A DNA stretch of 8,118 nucleotides. Origin: an uncultured bacterium. Lineage in GTDB: Bacteria; Cyanobacteriota; Vampirovibrionia; Gastranaerophilales; Gastranaerophilaceae. Shown piece after piece: positions 5,480-8,118 of this stretch. The DNA lies in assembly GCA_948888345.1 (NCBI GenBank), contig CAQTPN010000052.1, positions 1 through 8,118 on the forward strand. The letters run 5' to 3'. Numbering within the stretch: position 1 is the first letter of the stretch; every line of letters starts with the position of its first letter. The position numbers and the translations under genes are program-made. The notes beneath the pieces were generated by a model. The model was not told the DNA's origin. It saw only the letters and a program-made list of their open reading frames with translations, and did not search any database.

Positions 5480-8118
5480 ATGACAGAAGAGAAGAAGGAA
5501 TTTAAAGATACGCTTAATTTACCAAAAACAACACTTGCAATGAGGGCAAATGCTCCTGTACGCGAGGTTGAAATTCAAAAATTCTGGGAAGAAAACAGGA
5601 TTTATGAAAAAAATCTTCAAAAAAAAGATAGGTCAAATTCCTTTATTCTTCATGACGGCCCTCCGTACCTCAGTTCCGATAAAATCCACGTTGGAACGGC
5701 ACTAAATAAAATTTTAAAAGATATAATCTTAAAATATAAATCTCAAAACGGATATTATACTCCGTATGTGCCGGGGTATGATGCTCACGGGCTTCCGATT
5801 GAAAACGCCGTTGTAAAAAATCTTAAAGGCGGCAGACACTCTATTACAGAGGGTGAATTAAGACAAAAGTGCAGAGAATATGCAAATAATGCGCTAAAAG
5901 GACAGGAGGCCGCATTTAAACGCCTCGGCGTTCTTGGAGACTGGGAAAATCCTTATCTTACAATTGCACCTGAGTATGAAGCCGAGCAAATCAGAGTATT
6001 TGGTGAAATGTACAAAAAAGGCTACATTGAAAAAGGACTAAAACCTGTTTACTGGTGTGCAGACTGTGAAACAGCACTTGCTGAAGCTGAAGTTGAATAT
6101 GCCGATATAAGTTCTGATTCAATTTATGTAAAATTTGAAGTTCAAGAAGCGCAAAAACTTTATAATAAGGCAGGAATAAAATCAGATAATAAATTATATT
6201 CAATTATATGGACCACAACCCCCTGGACAATCCCTTCAAATAACGGTATTTGTTTAAACGCGCGGTATGACTATTCAATTTTTGAATACAATGGTGCAAA
6301 TTATTTTGTTGCAAGCGATTTACTTGACAGCTTTACAAAAGATGTTGAATGGGAAAATGTTAAAATTCTGGGCACTTTAAAAGGAGCTGAATTTGAATAT
6401 TTTAAAGCAAAACACCCTTTGTATAATAAAGAAAGCTTATTAATACTTGGCGACCATGTTACACTTGATGCCGGTACAGGCTCTGTTCATACAGCACCGG
6501 GACATGGTTTAGAGGACTGGGAAGCAGGTCAAAAATACGGTTTAGAAACATTTTCTCCATTTGATGCTAAAGGATGCTGGACAAATGAAGTGTCCGATTT
6601 AGAAGGTGTTCCTTATTATAAGGGAAATAAAATTGTAATTGAAAGATTAACAGAATGCGGTGCTTTAATTAAATCACAGGAAATTATGCACTCATACCCG
6701 CACTGCTGGAGATGCAAGCATCCTGTAATGTACCGCTCAACCCCTCAATGGTTTGTAAAGGTTGATAAATTCAGAGATAAGGCACTTGAAGCCATTAAAA
6801 ACGTTAAATGGATACCTGCTTCAGGCGAACTTAGAATTGGCAATATGGTTGCAGGAAGAACGGATTGGTGCATTTCACGTCAGCGTGCATGGGGTGTTCC
6901 GATACCTATTTTCTATTGTGAAGATTGCAGCGAAACAATTGTAAGCGATGAAACAATTGAAAATGTTGCAAAAATATTTGAGGCTGAATCATCCGATGCC
7001 TGGGTAAATAAAGAAGCTAAAGACCTTCTGCCTGCAGGTTTTAAATGTCCCAAATGCGGCGGAATACATTTCAAAAAAGAAAAAGATATCATGGATGTGT
7101 GGTTTGATTCCGGAGTATCCTGGAAGGCAGTTGTAGAAAAAAGAAGCGAAGAATTAGGCCATACTCCCGTTGATATGTATCTTGAAGGGTCAGACCAGCA
7201 CAGAGGCTGGTTCCAATCTTCACTTTTAACCTCCGTTGCAACGGTGGAACATGCCCCCTACAAACAGGTATTAACTCACGGTTTTGTTTTCGGGGAAGAC
7301 GGCAGAAAAATGTCGAAGTCTCTGGGAAATTATATCCGCCCCGATGACATTATTAAAAATTACGGTGCCGATATTCTAAGGCTGTGGGCTGCAAGCGTTG
7401 ATTATAAAAACGATATTAAAATCGGAAACAATATCGTCGGGCAGTTGAGTGAAATCTTTAAAAAGACAAGGAATACAGCAAGATTTCTTTTAGGAAACCT
7501 TTTTGATTTTGACCCAAAAAAAGATTATGTAGAATATAAAGATTTGCTTGATATTGATAAATTTGCATTAAATAAACTTGCAAAATTAATTAAAAATGTG
7601 GATGAAGCGTTTAGCAAATATGAATTTTATAAATATTTCCAATATCTTCAAAACTTTGCAGCAGTTGATTTAAGCGCATTCTATCTTGATATTGTTAAAG
7701 ACAGGCTTTATACGGCAGGAAAGAAAAGCTTATCAAGAAGGGCATGCCAGAGTGTTATGTATGAAATTTTACAAACACTTGTTAGAATTTTAGTTCCTGT
7801 TATGCCGCATCAGGCTGAAGATATCTGGCAAAATACACCCGAATGCCAGAAAGGCGGCATGGAAAGCATCCTTCTTTCAGATTGGCCGAAAGCTAAGCCT
7901 GAATGGGAAAATGAAGAAATAGACACCGAATTTTCAAAGCTTTTAAAGGTTAGAGAAATTGTATCAAAAGCGATTGAACCTTTAAGGAATTCTGAAGATA
8001 AGATTATCGGAAGCTCACTTGAAGCGGATGTTTTAATAAATTGCGATACCAAAAAGGGTGCAAATATTGACAATGATGCCCTCAAGAAATATGAAAAAGA
8101 CCTTAAAGACTTATTTAT
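5480..8118 (+). CDS. ileS: Isoleucyl-tRNA synthetase, IleRS (3' end cut by window edge)
   Basis: IleRS charges tRNA-Ile with isoleucine in the cytosol and edits misactivated valine. I translated 879 codons without a stop; about 40-80 residues should be missing on the right. The start EFKDTLNLPKTT and MRANAPVREVEIQKFWEE match the usual N-terminus, and TAGGA lies 11 bases before the ATG. The class I ATP-site motif reads PPYLSSDKIHVGT (61-73), so HIGH is HVGT. GYDAHGLPIE (99-108) replaces the usual GWDxHGLPIE. The CP1 editing domain (roughly 180-400) has WTTTPWTIPSN from W244 and HTAPGHGLEDW, with the conserved editing Asp346. CxxC pairs occur in FYCEDC and FKCPKCGG. DVWFDSGVSW, LEGSDQHRGWFQSS and the KMSKS loop (610-614) are canonical. 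The tRNA-binding helical domain begins at about residue 640. The C-terminal zinc finger expected of type 1 enzymes lies beyond the window. Identification is firm. Confidence 0.97.
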   Translation, partial: MTEEKKEFKDTLNLPKTTLAMRANAPVREVEIQKFWEENRIYEKNLQKKDRSNSFILHDGPPYLSSDKIHVGTALNKILKDIILKYKSQNGYYTPYVPGYDAHGLPIENAVVKNLKGGRHSITEGELRQKCREYANNALKGQEAAFKRLGVLGDWENPYLTIAPEYEAEQIRVFGEMYKKGYIEKGLKPVYWCADCETALAEAEVEYADISSDSIYVKFEVQEAQKLYNKAGIKSDNKLYSIIWTTTPWTIPSNNGICLNARYDYSIFEYNGANYFVASDLLDSFTKDVEWENVKILGTLKGAEFEYFKAKHPLYNKESLLILGDHVTLDAGTGSVHTAPGHGLEDWEAGQKYGLETFSPFDAKGCWTNEVSDLEGVPYYKGNKIVIERLTECGALIKSQEIMHSYPHCWRCKHPVMYRSTPQWFVKVDKFRDKALEAIKNVKWIPASGELRIGNMVAGRTDWCISRQRAWGVPIPIFYCEDCSETIVSDETIENVAKIFEAESSDAWVNKEAKDLLPAGFKCPKCGGIHFKKEKDIMDVWFDSGVSWKAVVEKRSEELGHTPVDMYLEGSDQHRGWFQSSLLTSVATVEHAPYKQVLTHGFVFGEDGRKMSKSLGNYIRPDDIIKNYGADILRLWAASVDYKNDIKIGNNIVGQLSEIFKKTRNTARFLLGNLFDFDPKKDYVEYKDLLDIDKFALNKLAKLIKNVDEAFSKYEFYKYFQYLQNFAAVDLSAFYLDIVKDRLYTAGKKSLSRRACQSVMYEILQTLVRILVPVMPHQAEDIWQNTPECQKGGMESILLSDWPKAKPEWENEEIDTEFSKLLKVREIVSKAIEPLRNSEDKIIGSSLEADVLINCDTKKGANIDNDALKKYEKDLKDLF

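Noticed and set aside
5641..5710. Frameshift or assembly error to explain the odd HIGH loop of IleRS
   Set aside because: The extra residue keeps the frame, and strong IleRS similarity continues directly before (LHDGPPY) and after (ALNKILKDI).
5991..6944. Short open frames within ileS (minus 5991-6203, plus 6762-6944)
   Set aside because: They overlap conserved IleRS coding sequence in the wrong frame or strand and show no motif.
7810..8085. 91-codon minus-strand open frame opposite the end of ileS
   Set aside because: Ser/Phe-rich antisense shadow of the IleRS helical domain; no ribosome-binding site.

Overview
The window is AT-rich bacterial DNA with six protein-coding genes and no RNA genes, insertion sequences or CRISPR arrays that I can see. 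Codon choice is strongly A/T-ending. One predicted protein carries an early VNFTG motif that I associate, from memory, with proteins of gut Melainabacteria (Gastranaerophilales/Vampirovibrionia). That lineage is my best guess for the source, but it is an inference and no marker here settles it.

Layout, left to right. (1) hisG, ATP phosphoribosyltransferase, on the minus strand and cut by the left edge. (2) A calpain-like (C2 family) cysteine protease on the minus strand, with a long acidic N-terminal half. (3) A single-domain voltage-gated sodium channel of the bacterial BacNav type on the minus strand. (4) A predicted zinc metallopeptidase with a HELRH motif on the plus strand, divergent from the channel. 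(5) A phage-type GH24 lysozyme fused to an N-terminal coiled coil, on the minus strand and tail-to-tail with gene 4 across only 4 bp. (6) ileS, isoleucyl-tRNA synthetase, on the plus strand, divergent from the lysozyme gene and cut by the right edge.

Two housekeeping genes (hisG, ileS) thus flank a small accessory block. Three of its four genes encode predicted hydrolases aimed at protein or peptidoglycan, and none has a classical signal peptide. The fourth encodes an ion channel. The frequent strand changes argue that these are separate transcription units rather than one operon. Whether the hydrolases are exported effectors, cell-wall remodelling enzymes or domesticated phage parts cannot be decided from sequence alone.

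Intergenic gaps are short (48, 108, 152, 4 and 171 bp). They hold several plausible sigma70-type promoters, one weak terminator-like hairpin and a small repeat element in the ileS leader. The clearest promoter precedes ileS (TTTACA, 17 bp, TAAAAT). hisG appears to have a promoter almost touching its start codon and no Shine-Dalgarno sequence.
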